A stretch of DNA of 64,000 nucleotides. Source: an uncultured Blautia sp. (GTDB taxonomy: Bacteria; Bacillota; Clostridia; Lachnospirales; Lachnospiraceae). Position numbers and translations under genes: made by a program. The stretch covers positions 1 to 64,000 of the forward strand of contig NZ_CAKRXI010000012.1 of the NCBI RefSeq assembly GCF_934424005.1. The letters run 5' to 3'. The stretch's first letter is position 1. Every line of letters begins with the position of its first letter. Under the pieces are notes generated by a model. It did not search any database. It worked only from the letters and a program-made list of their open reading frames with translations, and had not been told where the DNA came from. Shown here piece by piece: positions 1 through 8,861 of the stretch.

Positions 1-31
1 CTCTGTTCGCGATCAGCACTTTTTTTATCAT
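1..31 (-). CDS. accC: Biotin carboxylase AccC, N-terminal fragment (runs off window)
   Basis: The first ten codons read MIKKVLIANR, the near-invariant start of the biotin carboxylase subunit of acetyl-CoA carboxylase, which carboxylates biotin on AccB using ATP and bicarbonate. The ATG is at 31 and the rest lies beyond the left edge. It follows fabZ by 10 nt, with an AGGTG ribosome site, and is the expected next gene of the fatty-acid operon. Only the start is visible, so intactness cannot be judged. Confidence 0.8.
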   Translation of the reverse strand, partial: MIKKVLIANR

Positions 32-41
32 AGTGTTTCAC

Positions 42-470
42 CTATCCAATCATAAAAGTCAGTTCTGCATCAACTACTACTTTGCCGTCAACACTTGCAA
101 CAGCATGTCCGACGCCAACCGGTCCCTTGCATTTAATGATCGTTGTTTCCAGACGAAGCTTATCTCCCGGAACAACTTTCCCACGAAATCTGCAATTCTT
201 GATTCCGCCGAAATATGCAATCTTGCCCTTATTTTCTTCCAGACTTAAAATTGCCACCGCACCAGTCTGCGCAAGAGCTTCCACCATCAGAACACCCGGC
301 ATTACCGGTTCCTGTGGGAAATGTCCCTTAAAAAAATCCTCACGGAAAGTCACACATTTATAGCCGACTGCAAACTTACCTGGCTCATAATCCTCAATAT
401 AATCCACCAGAAGAAATGGATGTCTGTGAGGAAGAATCTGCTCAATTTCTTTTACACCTAATCTGTTCAT
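42..470 (-). CDS. fabZ: 3-hydroxyacyl-ACP dehydratase FabZ
   Basis: FabZ dehydrates 3-hydroxyacyl-ACP to trans-2-enoyl-ACP in the cytosolic type II elongation cycle. The 142-aa hot-dog protein has the early PHRHPFLLVD block and the helix HFPQEPVMPGVLMVEAL, which holds the catalytic His and Glu. A longer reading frame opens at 545, but the ATG at 470 is preferred: it has GGGAG at 7 nt, gives the family's usual length, and begins MNRLGVKEIEQILPHR. It lies between accB and accC in the operon. No separate fabA-like isomerase is visible here. Confidence 0.93.
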   Translation of the reverse strand: MNRLGVKEIEQILPHRHPFLLVDYIEDYEPGKFAVGYKCVTFREDFFKGHFPQEPVMPGVLMVEALAQTGAVAILSLEENKGKIAYFGGIKNCRFRGKVVPGDKLRLETTIIKCKGPVGVGHAVASVDGKVVVDAELTFMIG

Positions 471-568
471 AATCATACTCCCATTTATAACTGACAATTC
501 CATGTTATCCACAGGAATTTCTCTGTTACCATAAATTGTCCACAATCTTCAGGCTTGTCCACCGCTTT

Positions 569-1036
569 TTATACAATCCGGAATAACGGCTGTCCATACT
601 CTACTGCCTGTCCGTTTTCTACATAGATTTCTGCAACCTTGCCTTCAAATTCACTCTCGATCTCATTCATCAGTTTCATTGCTTCAACGATAGCAAGTGT
701 CTGGTCCTTTTTGACCAGATCCCCAACTGACACGAACGGAGCCGCATCCTCTGCAGGTGCTGTATAAAAAGTTCCTACCAGAGGAGATTTTACGATCATA
801 CCCTCTGGTTCACTGTTGTCAGCCTGAGCATTCGTTGTGTTCACTACAGCTGCATTCCCAACTGTCTGAATCTCATCAAGTCCCATAACCGGTACATCAG
901 AAGATTTCCCTGAAACTATTACTGTTTCTTTTTTCTTCTTCAGTCGAATACGGGTACCATTTTCTTCATAATCAAAATCTGTCAGTTCAGAATCTGATAC
1001 TGTTTTTATTAATGTAAGAAGATTTTCAAATTCCAT
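569..1036 (-). CDS. accB: Biotin carboxyl carrier protein AccB
   Basis: This is the biotinylated carrier of acetyl-CoA carboxylase, shuttling CO2 from AccC to the carboxyltransferase to make malonyl-CoA. The C-terminal lipoyl/biotinyl domain carries EAMKLMNEIE, whose Lys is biotinylated. An N-terminal helical segment (about residues 1-35) and a variable linker precede it. The frame opens at a TTG (1045) directly against GAGGG, so the ATG at 1036 (MEFENLL), 9 nt from that site, is the better start and leaves 5 nt after fabF. About 155 aa, normal for the family. Confidence 0.92.
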   Translation of the reverse strand: MEFENLLTLIKTVSDSELTDFDYEENGTRIRLKKKKETVIVSGKSSDVPVMGLDEIQTVGNAAVVNTTNAQADNSEPEGMIVKSPLVGTFYTAPAEDAAPFVSVGDLVKKDQTLAIVEAMKLMNEIESEFEGKVAEIYVENGQAVEYGQPLFRIV

Positions 1037-1041
1037 AATTA

Positions 1042-2283
1042 TCAACCCTCATATTTCTTTACAAGAAGTGTTGCGTTGTGTCCGCCAAATCCAAGAGAAT
1101 TGCTCATTGCATAATGAATCTCTTTTTCTACCGGAGCACCGATCACATAGTTCAGGTCACACTCTTCGTCAGGATCTGTCGTTCCAACTGTCTGGTGGAT
1201 AAATCCATCTTCCAGAGATTTTACGCAGGTCACAAATTCCACTCCGCCGGCTGCACCAAGAAGGTGTCCGATCATAGATTTTGTTGAGTTTACAACCAGG
1301 TCTTTTGCAGCATCGCCAAATGCCTTGTGAATCGCTCTGGTCTCGAACAGGTCATTATGATGTGTGCTTGTTCCATGTGCGTTGATGTATTCTACCTCAG
1401 ATGGCTGAACACCTGCTTCTTCCATTGCAAGCTCCATTGCTCTGGCTGCGCCTGCTCCGTCCTCTGCAGGAGAAGTAATGTGGAAAGCATCCGCTGTTGC
1501 ACCGTAGCCAACCAACTCGGCATAAATTCTTGCGCCTCTTGCCTTTGCATGCTCCAGTTCCTCAAGAACCACGATTCCGGCACCTTCACCGAGAACAAAA
1601 CCGCTTCTTTCTTTATCAAAAGGAATGGATGCTCTTGCAGCATCTTCAGTCTTGGTCAGTGCGGTAAGTGCGGTAAATCCAGCTACTCCTGTCGGACAGA
1701 TGCAGCTTTCGGTTCCACCTGCAAGCATAACCTCAGCGTCACCATACTGGATCGCACGGAATGCATCACCGATGCTGTGTGTTCCGGATGCACAGGCTGT
1801 CACAACATCTGTACATTTGCCGCGGAGTCCCAGCTGAATGGAAATATTTCCTGCAGCCATATTGGAGATCATCATCGGGACCATCAGTGGATTTACTTTT
1901 CCAGGTCCTTTGGTGAGGATCTTTTCATAGTTGTTTTCTACCTGTGGAAGACTTCCGATACCGGAACCAACAATGACACCCACACGGAAAGAATCTTCTT
2001 TTTCCATATCAAGGCCAGCATCCTCAAAAGCTTCTTTTGCTGCTGTCACAGCATACTGACAGAACGGATCCATACGTCTTGCAGCTCTCGGATCCATATG
2101 ATCTTTTGCATTAAAATCCTTAACCTCTGCAGCGATCTTTACCTTGTAATCTGTTGTGTCGAATTTTGTGATCGGTCCGATGCCGACTTTTCCTTCGCGG
2201 ATCCCTGCCCAGAAATCCTCAACATTATTTCCAATAGGAGTAACGGCGCCAAGTCCGGTTACAACTACTCTTCTCTTACTCAT
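1042..2283 (-). CDS. fabF: Beta-ketoacyl-ACP synthase II FabF
   Basis: FabF performs the decarboxylative Claisen condensation of malonyl-ACP with acyl-ACP in chain elongation. The 413-aa thiolase-fold protein shows the full Cys-His-His triad: C164 in [11 protein letters not shown]303 in [11 protein letters not shown] and H340 in [13 protein letters not shown]. The C-terminal GFGGHN block is also present. Its ATG overlaps the fabG stop as ATGA, indicating translational coupling. Length and motifs are fully typical, and nothing suggests degradation. Confidence 0.96.
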   Translation of the reverse strand: MSKRRVVVTGLGAVTPIGNNVEDFWAGIREGKVGIGPITKFDTTDYKVKIAAEVKDFNAKDHMDPRAARRMDPFCQYAVTAAKEAFEDAGLDMEKEDSFRVGVIVGSGIGSLPQVENNYEKILTKGPGKVNPLMVPMMISNMAAGNISIQLGLRGKCTDVVTACASGTHSIGDAFRAIQYGDAEVMLAGGTESCICPTGVAGFTALTALTKTEDAARASIPFDKERSGFVLGEGAGIVVLEELEHAKARGARIYAELVGYGATADAFHITSPAEDGAGAARAMELAMEEAGVQPSEVEYINAHGTSTHHNDLFETRAIHKAFGDAAKDLVVNSTKSMIGHLLGAAGGVEFVTCVKSLEDGFIHQTVGTTDPDEECDLNYVIGAPVEKEIHYAMSNSLGFGGHNATLLVKKYEG

Positions 2284-3029
2284 ATGACCATTCCTCCATC
2301 AACCTGAATCACCTGCCCTGTGATGTATGCTGCATCGTCAGATGCCAGAAAAGCTACTGTCTTTGCGATATCCTCCGGCTTTCCAAAATGTCCCAGCGGG
2401 ATCTGCGCCGCAGATGCTTTTTTTACTTCTTCTGATAAAACTGCAGTCATCTCTGTCTCTATAAATCCCGGAGCAACTGCGTTGACTGTAATGCCTCGGG
2501 ATGCAAGCTCTCTCGCCGCACTTTTGGTCATACCAATAATCCCGGCTTTGGAAGCTGCATAATTTGCCTGTCCGGCATTTCCTGCAATTCCTACAACAGA
2601 TGCCATGCTGATCATACGTCCTGAACGCTGACGGAGCATCTGTCTGGAAACAAAACGCATCATGTTGAAAGTTCCCTTGAGGTTGACATCGATCACCTGA
2701 TCGAAATCTTCTTCGGACATTCCCATCAGAAGTCCGTCTTTTGTAATTCCGGCATTGTTTACCAGAATATCAATACTTCCATGAGTTTTTACGATGTCCT
2801 TTACAGCACTTTCGCAGGCTTTATAATCCGCAACATTCCACTGTCTGATCTCAGCCTCGCCGCCTTTTTCCTCAATCTCTTTCTGCACTTCTCGTGCCCG
2901 TTCCTCAGAACCGTTATAATTGATTACAACTGCTGCACCTCTGGAAGCAAGCTCCAGGGCAATGGCTCTTCCGATTCCTCTGGAAGCACCTGTTACAACA
3001 GCAACTTTCTTTTTATTCTGCTCTGCCAC
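2280..3029 (-). CDS. fabG: 3-oxoacyl-ACP reductase FabG
   Basis: FabG is the NADPH-dependent SDR that reduces 3-oxoacyl-ACP to 3-hydroxyacyl-ACP. In 249 aa it has the Rossmann motif TGASRGIG (13-20), NNAG (91-94), catalytic S144, and Y157/K161 in YAASKAG. The C-terminal [13 protein letters not shown] is typical. The start codon is GTG at 3029, preceded by AGAGGAGAG. It sits 62 nt downstream of fabD and overlaps fabF by 4 nt. SDRs are diverse, but this operon position makes the assignment firm. Confidence 0.95.
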   Translation of the reverse strand: MAEQNKKKVAVVTGASRGIGRAIALELASRGAAVVINYNGSEERAREVQKEIEEKGGEAEIRQWNVADYKACESAVKDIVKTHGSIDILVNNAGITKDGLLMGMSEEDFDQVIDVNLKGTFNMMRFVSRQMLRQRSGRMISMASVVGIAGNAGQANYAASKAGIIGMTKSAARELASRGITVNAVAPGFIETEMTAVLSEEVKKASAAQIPLGHFGKPEDIAKTVAFLASDDAAYITGQVIQVDGGMVI

Positions 3030-3091
3030 TTATTTCTCTCCTCTCGGCATCTGCTGTGACCAGATGTACCTTTATCCGGTCTTATCAAATT

Positions 3092-4012
3092 TTATTTCAA
3101 TTCCTCACACACCTGAACTGCTTCTTCCCAGCTTCCGATGTGATAAGCTTTTACATTTTTATCAATCTTACGAAGGAAACCTGTCAGGGTTTTGCCCGGT
3201 CCGATCTCAACAAAGGTGTCCACACCTTCACGGATCATGGTTTCCACACTCTGCTGCCAGCGGACAGATCCACTGACCTGATCCACCAGAAGTCCTTCGA
3301 TTCTTCCACAGTCTGTGATCACTTCTGCGTTAATGTTTGCCACATACGGAACCTTTAATGGATTCATGCTGACTCCGGCAAAAACCTTTGCCAGCTCTTC
3401 TCCTGCAGGTCTCATCATCGGTGAATGGAATGGTCCGCTCACCTTGAGTGGAAGTACTCTTCTTGCTCCTGCTTCTTTTAAAGCAGTTCCTGCCTCAGCA
3501 ACCGCAGCTGCCTCACCGGTGATAACGATCTGGCCCGGGCAGTTGTAGTTTGCAATAGAAACGCCCTCTCTGCCATTTAAAACATCCTCGATCACCGCTG
3601 CATCCATTCCGAGCACTGCGGACATTGCGCCGCTTCCTTCCGGTGCTGCATGTTCCATAAAAATTCCTCTGGATCGTACCGTGCGGATCGCGTCCAGATC
3701 ACACATACCGCCTGCAACAGCGATCGCGCAGTATTCGCCAAGGCTTAAACCGGCTGTCATATCTGCATGAAGTCCCATGGATTCAACTGCTCTTGTCATT
3801 GCCAGACAGGCTGTTACCATGGCCACCTGTGTATATTCTGTTTTGTCCAGAAGATCATTTTCTTCAAAACAAAGTTTTTTAAGATCAAGGTTCACTGCCT
3901 CAGATGCCTGGTCAAATATTGTCCTGGATAAAGGACTCTTCTCATAAAAGTCCTTTCCCATTCCAACTGCCTGTGCACCCTGTCCCGGATAAATAAAAGC
4001 AATCTTACTCAT
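3092..4012 (-). CDS. fabD: Malonyl-CoA:ACP transacylase FabD
   Basis: FabD moves malonyl from CoA to ACP, supplying extender units for FabH and FabF. The 306-aa sequence has the N-terminal YPGQGAQ, the nucleophile S90 in GLSLGEY and the partner H196 in GPFHSPMM. Its start overlaps the end of fabK by 8 nt, so the two are probably translationally coupled. There is no sign of truncation, and the length is normal for the family. Confidence 0.95.
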   Translation of the reverse strand: MSKIAFIYPGQGAQAVGMGKDFYEKSPLSRTIFDQASEAVNLDLKKLCFEENDLLDKTEYTQVAMVTACLAMTRAVESMGLHADMTAGLSLGEYCAIAVAGGMCDLDAIRTVRSRGIFMEHAAPEGSGAMSAVLGMDAAVIEDVLNGREGVSIANYNCPGQIVITGEAAAVAEAGTALKEAGARRVLPLKVSGPFHSPMMRPAGEELAKVFAGVSMNPLKVPYVANINAEVITDCGRIEGLLVDQVSGSVRWQQSVETMIREGVDTFVEIGPGKTLTGFLRKIDKNVKAYHIGSWEEAVQVCEELK

Positions 4013-4943
4013 TTACACTTACTCCATTCATCAGTCTGCAGGCATCGGATACCGTAGATTTAATAATATCCTCACAGGAACGTTCTTCTTTGATCATACC
4101 TGCGATCTGCCCTGCCATCAGACTGCCATTCTTAGCGTCACCATCCTGGACTGCTCTTCTGAGACTGCCAAGAGTCATCTTTTCCAGCTCCTCAAACGGT
4201 GCACCCTCTTTTTCCATTTCCAGATATTTACGCGCCATATCATTACGAAGAACACGGATCGGATGTCCGGTGCTTCTTCCTGTTACACGGCTGTCGATGT
4301 CTTTTGCTTTAAGAATACTGTTCTTATAATTTTCATGGATCACAGATTCTTTAGATGCTGCAAAGATTGTTCCCATCTGGATTCCTCTGGCACCCAGCAT
4401 AAATGCCGCTGCCATGCCTCTGCCGTCTGCAATACCGCCCGCTGCGATCACCGGGATATTCACCGCATCGACAACCTGCGGAACCAGTACCATTGTGGTA
4501 AGCTCTCCTATATGTCCACCGGCCTCTGTACCTTCGGCAACGACTGCATCTGCACCGCAGCGCTCCATACGTTTTGCAAGTGCTACTGATGCAATGACAG
4601 GAATAACCTTAACCCCGGCTGCCTTCCAGTCTGCCATATATTTCTCCGGACTTCCTGCACCTGTTGTCACTACCTTGATGTCCTCTTCCAGGATTACCTT
4701 TGCGATCTTGTCTGCTTCCGGATTCATCAGCATGATGTTCACACCAAATGGTTTGTCAGTCAGCTTTTTTGTCTCACGGATCTGTTCTCTTACCCACTCT
4801 GCCGGTGCGCCGCCTGCAGCGATCACTCCAAGACCGCCTGCATTGGATACGGCTGCTGCCAGATGATAGTCTGCAACCCAGGCCATACCGCCCTGGATCA
4901 CCGGATACTCAATTCCTAATAATTCTGTGATCTCTGTCTTCAT
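4005..4943 (-). CDS. fabK: Enoyl-ACP reductase II FabK (FMN-dependent)
   Basis: FabK catalyses the last elongation step, reducing enoyl-ACP with FMN and NAD(P)H. It belongs to the nitronate monooxygenase-like TIM-barrel family, not the SDR family of FabI. Visible motifs are VIQGGMAWVA near the N-terminus and the phosphate-binding GTEAGGHIG in mid-protein, in 312 aa. Operon position between acpP and fabD matches FabK of streptococci and clostridia. FabK enzymes are known to resist triclosan, so this organism probably does too unless it also has FabI elsewhere (inference). Confidence 0.94.
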   Translation of the reverse strand: MKTEITELLGIEYPVIQGGMAWVADYHLAAAVSNAGGLGVIAAGGAPAEWVREQIRETKKLTDKPFGVNIMLMNPEADKIAKVILEEDIKVVTTGAGSPEKYMADWKAAGVKVIPVIASVALAKRMERCGADAVVAEGTEAGGHIGELTTMVLVPQVVDAVNIPVIAAGGIADGRGMAAAFMLGARGIQMGTIFAASKESVIHENYKNSILKAKDIDSRVTGRSTGHPIRVLRNDMARKYLEMEKEGAPFEELEKMTLGSLRRAVQDGDAKNGSLMAGQIAGMIKEERSCEDIIKSTVSDACRLMNGVSVNE

Positions 4944-4977
4944 AAATTTATGTCCTCTCGATCAGCCCGGTTGACGA

Positions 4978-5205
4978 TTACGCCTGATGCTCTGTCAGAT
5001 ATTTCATTACATCTGCAACTGTTGTGATCTGCTCAAGATCCTCGCTTGGGATCTCTACAGAAAATTCTTCTTCGAATGCCATTGCAAGCTCAAAGAGATC
5101 CAGGGAATCTGCATGAAGATCATCTTTAAAAGATGTCTCTGCTGTGATTGTTGCTGCATCTGCTCCTAAGTTTTCTGCTGTAAGTTCAATAATTCTTTCT
5201 AACAT
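4978..5205 (-). CDS. acpP: Acyl carrier protein
   Basis: This 75-aa acidic helical protein carries growing acyl chains on 4'-phosphopantetheine. The attachment serine is in ADSLDLFEL, the classic DSL motif at the start of helix II. It has a good upstream ribosome site, and the frame opens with MLERIIELTAENLGAD. It lies 34 nt before fabK and 159 nt after fabH. That longer gap might hold an extra promoter or processing site, but no clear terminator was seen in it. Confidence 0.95.
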   Translation of the reverse strand: MLERIIELTAENLGADAATITAETSFKDDLHADSLDLFELAMAFEEEFSVEIPSEDLEQITTVADVMKYLTEHQA

Positions 5206-5364
5206 TTTTGTTTTCTCCTTTTTCTGTTTTAATTAAATTTATATAATTGGGGTTTCAGACTTCACTTTTATGATGAAATTCTGTTCCCCTTTTTGCCAAT
5301 GTTATATGGTCTCTATTCTTCTGTATCTATTTAATATCGAGATATCGGATATCTACGAATTGCT

Positions 5365-6369
5365 TCATCCCTCCGTGATGTCCCACTCCAGCACGCTGGC
5401 TCCCCACGAAAGTCCTGCGCCAAATCCTGCCAGAACCAGCTTCTGTCCTTTTTTCAGGACACCTTTTCGATTCAGTTCATTCAGCAGAATCGGAATGCTC
5501 GCGGATGAGGTATTTCCATAGTCCTGAAGATTCATTGGAAACTTCCCGATATCCAGGCGAAGCCGCCTCGCAACTGCATCCACGATTCTCGCATTCGCCT
5601 GATGAAGAACAAACCAGTCAATGTCTTCTATAGAAAGTTCATTTTCTTTCAAAACTTCCTGTATCACCTGTGGAACCTTGCGGACTGCAAACTGGAAAAC
5701 ATCCTTGCCATTCATGGTAATGTATTCTGTTTTTGTTTCTTTTGGATCCTGATCAATACTGCGGGCTCTTCCAAGCACTCCCGGTCCGGTCAGTGCCGGT
5801 CCGCCTCGTCCATCAGAATGTGAAACCGGCTGATGGCTTTTTCCTTCCTTCGCCTGAAGAAGAACCGCTCCAGCCCCATCCCCAAACAGGATACAGGTTC
5901 CGCGATCCGTCCAATCCACCAGACGAGAAAGGCTCTCACTTCCAATGACCAGGATCGTTCGATATATTCCAGAAGCGATATAAGCCTGGGCAGTGTTGTA
6001 AGCAAAAAGAAATCCGCTGCATGCGGCATTGAGATCAAATCCAACGGCTCCCGAAGCTCCAAGAGCTTCCTGCACCTGACAGGCGGTACATGGAAAAACC
6101 CGGTCAGCAGATCCGGTAGCCACCAGGATCATATCGATTTCTTCCGGTGAAACTCCGGCTTCTTCAACTGCCTGGCGACCGGCCTCAACAGCCATGGAAA
6201 CGGTTGTTTCCTCTTCTGCTATATGACGCCGCTCCACACCTGTACGTTCCCGGATCCACTCATCACTGGTCTCAACAAAACCGGCGATCTCGTCATTATC
6301 CATGACTCGCTTTGGAACACAGGCTCCCGTTCCCCGGATGACACCGGTTAAGGTCTGTTCTTTATTCAT
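5365..6369 (-). CDS. fabH: Beta-ketoacyl-ACP synthase III FabH
   Basis: FabH starts fatty-acid synthesis by condensing an acyl-CoA primer with malonyl-ACP. The 334-aa protein has the triad C117 (AACSGF), H256 (LHQANAR) and N286 (GNTSSAS). It is the first gene of the operon, preceded by GAGGAAACAATTATT and, about 60 nt upstream, a strong promoter overlapped by a FabT-like palindrome. In FabT organisms this promoter is the main control point for saturated and unsaturated chain supply. Nothing unusual is seen in the protein itself. Confidence 0.95.
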   Translation of the reverse strand: MNKEQTLTGVIRGTGACVPKRVMDNDEIAGFVETSDEWIRERTGVERRHIAEEETTVSMAVEAGRQAVEEAGVSPEEIDMILVATGSADRVFPCTACQVQEALGASGAVGFDLNAACSGFLFAYNTAQAYIASGIYRTILVIGSESLSRLVDWTDRGTCILFGDGAGAVLLQAKEGKSHQPVSHSDGRGGPALTGPGVLGRARSIDQDPKETKTEYITMNGKDVFQFAVRKVPQVIQEVLKENELSIEDIDWFVLHQANARIVDAVARRLRLDIGKFPMNLQDYGNTSSASIPILLNELNRKGVLKKGQKLVLAGFGAGLSWGASVLEWDITEG

Positions 6370-6415
6370 AATAATTGTTTCCTCATATTCCTGATTTGTT
6401 TTGGTTTTAGAATAT

Positions 6416-6428
6416 TTTGATTATCAAA
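6416..6428. promoter_or_regulatory. FabT-type operator palindrome at the fabH promoter
   Basis: TTTGAT-T-ATCAAA is a perfect 13-nt inverted repeat centred on 6422, and the wider 17-mer (6414-6430) closely matches the FabT box known from streptococci and lactococci. It begins at the fabH -10 hexamer and covers the likely transcription start, an ideal position for a repressor. No fabT (MarR-family) gene lies in this window, so the regulator is inferred. Confidence 0.75.
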
Positions 6429-6456
6429 GTATATATCCAAAAAAAATAAATGTCAA
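6428..6456 (-). promoter_or_regulatory. Sigma-A promoter of the fatty-acid operon
   Basis: Read leftward: -35 TTGACA (6456-6451), a 17-nt spacer, then -10 TATACT (6433-6428). This is close to consensus. The FabT-like palindrome starts inside the -10. A second TTGACG lies just upstream and might give an overlapping weaker promoter. Confidence 0.85.
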
Positions 6457-6525
6457 GCATAATTTCGTCAACTTTGTATATAAATGCGAACATGCCTGTT
6501 TTCTGTTATTTTTTCTTTTCCTCTG

Positions 6526-6534
6526 TGCTATACT
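6526..6534 (+). promoter_or_regulatory. Extended -10 promoter for the SulP gene
   Basis: TGCTATACT (TGN plus TATACT) precedes the SulP start by about 37 nt. The -35 region is poor, which is acceptable for an extended -10 promoter. The divergent fabH promoter is about 75 nt away. Confidence 0.55.
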
Positions 6535-6571
6535 AAATCCGCAAAGTCAAAAAGAAAGGTCTAAAATTTCT

Positions 6572-8212
6572 ATGAATTCTCTAAAACCAATGCTCCTGAC
6601 CTGTCTGAAATCTTATGACAAGTCACAATTCATCAAAGATGTGACCGCAGGTATCATCGTTGCGATCATTGCTCTTCCCTTATCCATTGCTCTTGCACTT
6701 GCTTCCGGTGTTGGTCCTGAAGCCGGTATCTTTACCGCTATTGTAGCCGGATTTGTAATCTCTGCTCTGGGCGGAAGCTGTGTACAGATAGCCGGGCCAA
6801 CCGCTGCATTTGCAACCATCGTTGCCGGTATTGTTGCCCGTGACGGAATGGATGGACTTATCATTGCCACTGTGATGGCAGGTGTTTTTCTTATTCTGAT
6901 GGGACTCTGTCACTTCGGAAGTCTGATCAAATTTATTCCTTATACTATTACAACCGGATTTACTTCCGGAATCGCTGTGACTATCGTGATCGGTCAGTTG
7001 AAGGATTTTTTCGGAGTCACTTATCCGGATGGTGTAAAACCAATCGAGACAACCGAAAAGATGGAAGCTTTTGTACAGAATATTTCTTCTATAAATACTG
7101 ATGCCCTGATCGTTGGCGTTGTCAGCCTTGCGATCCTGATCATTGCACCTTATATTTTTAAGAAGGTTCCAGGTTCTCTGATCGCTGTAATCGTTGGAAT
7201 CCTGATGGTCCAGTTTCTTCCACTGAAAGTATCTACCATTGGAAATCTGTACACGATCAGCAATTCCCTTCCGCGCTTCCATATGCCGGCAATAAAATTC
7301 AGTACTATCGGGAATTCTATTTCAAATGCATTTACGATCGCAGTACTTGCGGCAATTGAGTCTCTGCTCTCCTGCGTAGTTGCCGACGGAATGATCAACA
7401 GCAAACATCGTTCGGATATGGAACTCGTGGCACAGGGCGCCGGAAACATTGCTTCCGCTCTCTTTGGCGGTATCCCTGCAACAGGCGCTATCGCGAGAAC
7501 TGCTGCCAACATCAAAAATGGCGGACGTACTCCGATTGCCGGAATGGTCCACTCCATCACACTGGTCATCGTTCTGGTTGTCCTGATGCCTTATGCAGGA
7601 ATGATCCCGATGCCGACGATCGCTGCGATCCTTTTTATCGTTGCCTACAATATGTGTCAGTGGAGAACCTTCCGCGACCTGCTCAAAACAGCACCTAAGA
7701 GCGATATCCTTGTACTCCTGGTAACCTTTGTGCTGACAGTAGTCTTTGACCTTGTCGTTGCCATCGAGATCGGCATGGTGCTTGCGTGTCTGCTTTTCAT
7801 CAAACGAATGAGCGAAGAAACTCATGTAGACAGCTGGGTATATAACGATGACGATACACCGGATATCGATGAACACCTCCGGAAACTGCCGCTGCAGATC
7901 CGTGTTTACGAGATCACCGGACCACTGTTCTTTGGTGCCGCAGATGCCATTGAGCATATCGTCGTCAAAGATTTTACCAAGTGTCTGATTCTTCGTATGC
8001 GCAGTGTTCCGGCTCTGGACAGCACTGCCATGAATGCACTCCAGAACCTGGTAAAGATCTGCGAAAGCAAAGGAATCACTCTTGTATTCTCTCATGTCAA
8101 TGAACAGCCAATGCGTGTTATGCAAAAAGCTGGTTTTGTAGAACTTGTCGGAGAAGAGAACTTCCAGGCAAGTATATCGGATGCTTTAAAAAGAGCTGAA
8201 GAGGTCATTTGA
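6572..8212 (+). CDS. SulP family inorganic anion transporter with STAS domain
   Basis: This is a membrane transporter of the SLC26/SulP family, which moves sulfate, bicarbonate or related anions. The 546-aa protein has many hydrophobic segments from about residue 25 to 430 and a cytosolic C-terminal STAS domain with the signature LDSTAMNAL. The open frame extends to 6401, but the ATG at 6572 (MNSLKPML), downstream of AAAGAAAGG, gives the normal N-terminus. It is transcribed divergently from fabH. A bicarbonate role feeding acetyl-CoA carboxylase is attractive but purely inferred; the substrate cannot be read from sequence. Confidence 0.88.
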   Translation: MNSLKPMLLTCLKSYDKSQFIKDVTAGIIVAIIALPLSIALALASGVGPEAGIFTAIVAGFVISALGGSCVQIAGPTAAFATIVAGIVARDGMDGLIIATVMAGVFLILMGLCHFGSLIKFIPYTITTGFTSGIAVTIVIGQLKDFFGVTYPDGVKPIETTEKMEAFVQNISSINTDALIVGVVSLAILIIAPYIFKKVPGSLIAVIVGILMVQFLPLKVSTIGNLYTISNSLPRFHMPAIKFSTIGNSISNAFTIAVLAAIESLLSCVVADGMINSKHRSDMELVAQGAGNIASALFGGIPATGAIARTAANIKNGGRTPIAGMVHSITLVIVLVVLMPYAGMIPMPTIAAILFIVAYNMCQWRTFRDLLKTAPKSDILVLLVTFVLTVVFDLVVAIEIGMVLACLLFIKRMSEETHVDSWVYNDDDTPDIDEHLRKLPLQIRVYEITGPLFFGAADAIEHIVVKDFTKCLILRMRSVPALDSTAMNALQNLVKICESKGITLVFSHVNEQPMRVMQKAGFVELVGEENFQASISDALKRAEEVI

Positions 8213-8654
8213 CCTTTTCAGCTTTTGCTTTTTCTATCTTATCTTTTTCATTTGTGCGGATCAGGCCAAACTCCAGAAACATGCTGAAGATATATGAGAT
8301 TCCAAAAATCTGCCCGATCGATTTTGGGCCGCGGTATTCTGGAAGGAGCAAGTATGTATTTCCATTATTTTCTTTAATCTCTATCTGTTCCAGTACTTTA
8401 TGAAATGCCAGCATCACGGAGCTTCTGGTCAGGGTCTTGCTTGTCTCCTTACGGGAGATCAGAAGTTCTCCACTGTAGTCTCCGTTTTTCTTATGTTTTA
8501 CCGTGTAGGAGAATTCCAGGCCGGAAAGCGTGTAGAAAGTTTCTCCCTGGTACGCAAGCACCCCCGCCCAGAGAAGCCCCTCCAGCTCCTCCATATTCCT
8601 TTGCTCGGCTATTGCCCTATGGAGTTCCTCAATGACTGCTGTATTTGCTGACAT
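8205..8654 (-). CDS. Hypothetical protein, 149 aa
   Basis: I do not recognise this family. The protein is soluble, with a charged N-terminal helix (about 5-25), a mixed beta-rich middle containing YTLSGLEFSYTVKHK, and a lysine-rich C-terminal tail that could form a helix. No signal peptide, transmembrane segment or catalytic motif is evident. A GGAG site lies 5 nt before the ATG, so it is probably translated. It converges on the SulP gene with an 8-nt overlap of the two ends, and no terminator was seen between them. Confidence 0.65.
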   Translation of the reverse strand: MSANTAVIEELHRAIAEQRNMEELEGLLWAGVLAYQGETFYTLSGLEFSYTVKHKKNGDYSGELLISRKETSKTLTRSSVMLAFHKVLEQIEIKENNGNTYLLLPEYRGPKSIGQIFGISYIFSMFLEFGLIRTNEKDKIEKAKAEKVK

Positions 8655-8861
8655 AACGCTCCGCCTCTTCCTTCTGAGCTTTTTTTCTGTTCTTTTTCTG
8701 CTCTTTTTTTCTGCTCTTTTTTTCTGCTTTTAACAGTACGTTCTGTTCTTTTAATCATATCCATACTTACTACAATTGTCAATGGGTGTCTTTTATATGT
8801 TTTTGTCGGAGTCGGATTACGATTCCCTCTGTACCTTCCCCCTACAGCTGTCCTGGGGACC
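8655..8861. other. Non-coding stretch with T-rich short repeats
   Basis: Between the hypothetical gene and the tandem array there is no convincing gene. Repeated CTTTTTTTCTGCT-like units at about 8683-8735 form a low-complexity block upstream of the leftward gene. Near 8840-8859 is the block CCCCCTACAGCTGTCCTGGGG, a similar form of which recurs on the far side of the array near 9377-9398. Confidence 0.5.

Noticed and set aside
1327..2307. 326-aa plus-strand frame across fabF
   Set aside because: It is an antisense shadow of a clear fabF gene, rich in Cys and Ser as expected from such shadows.
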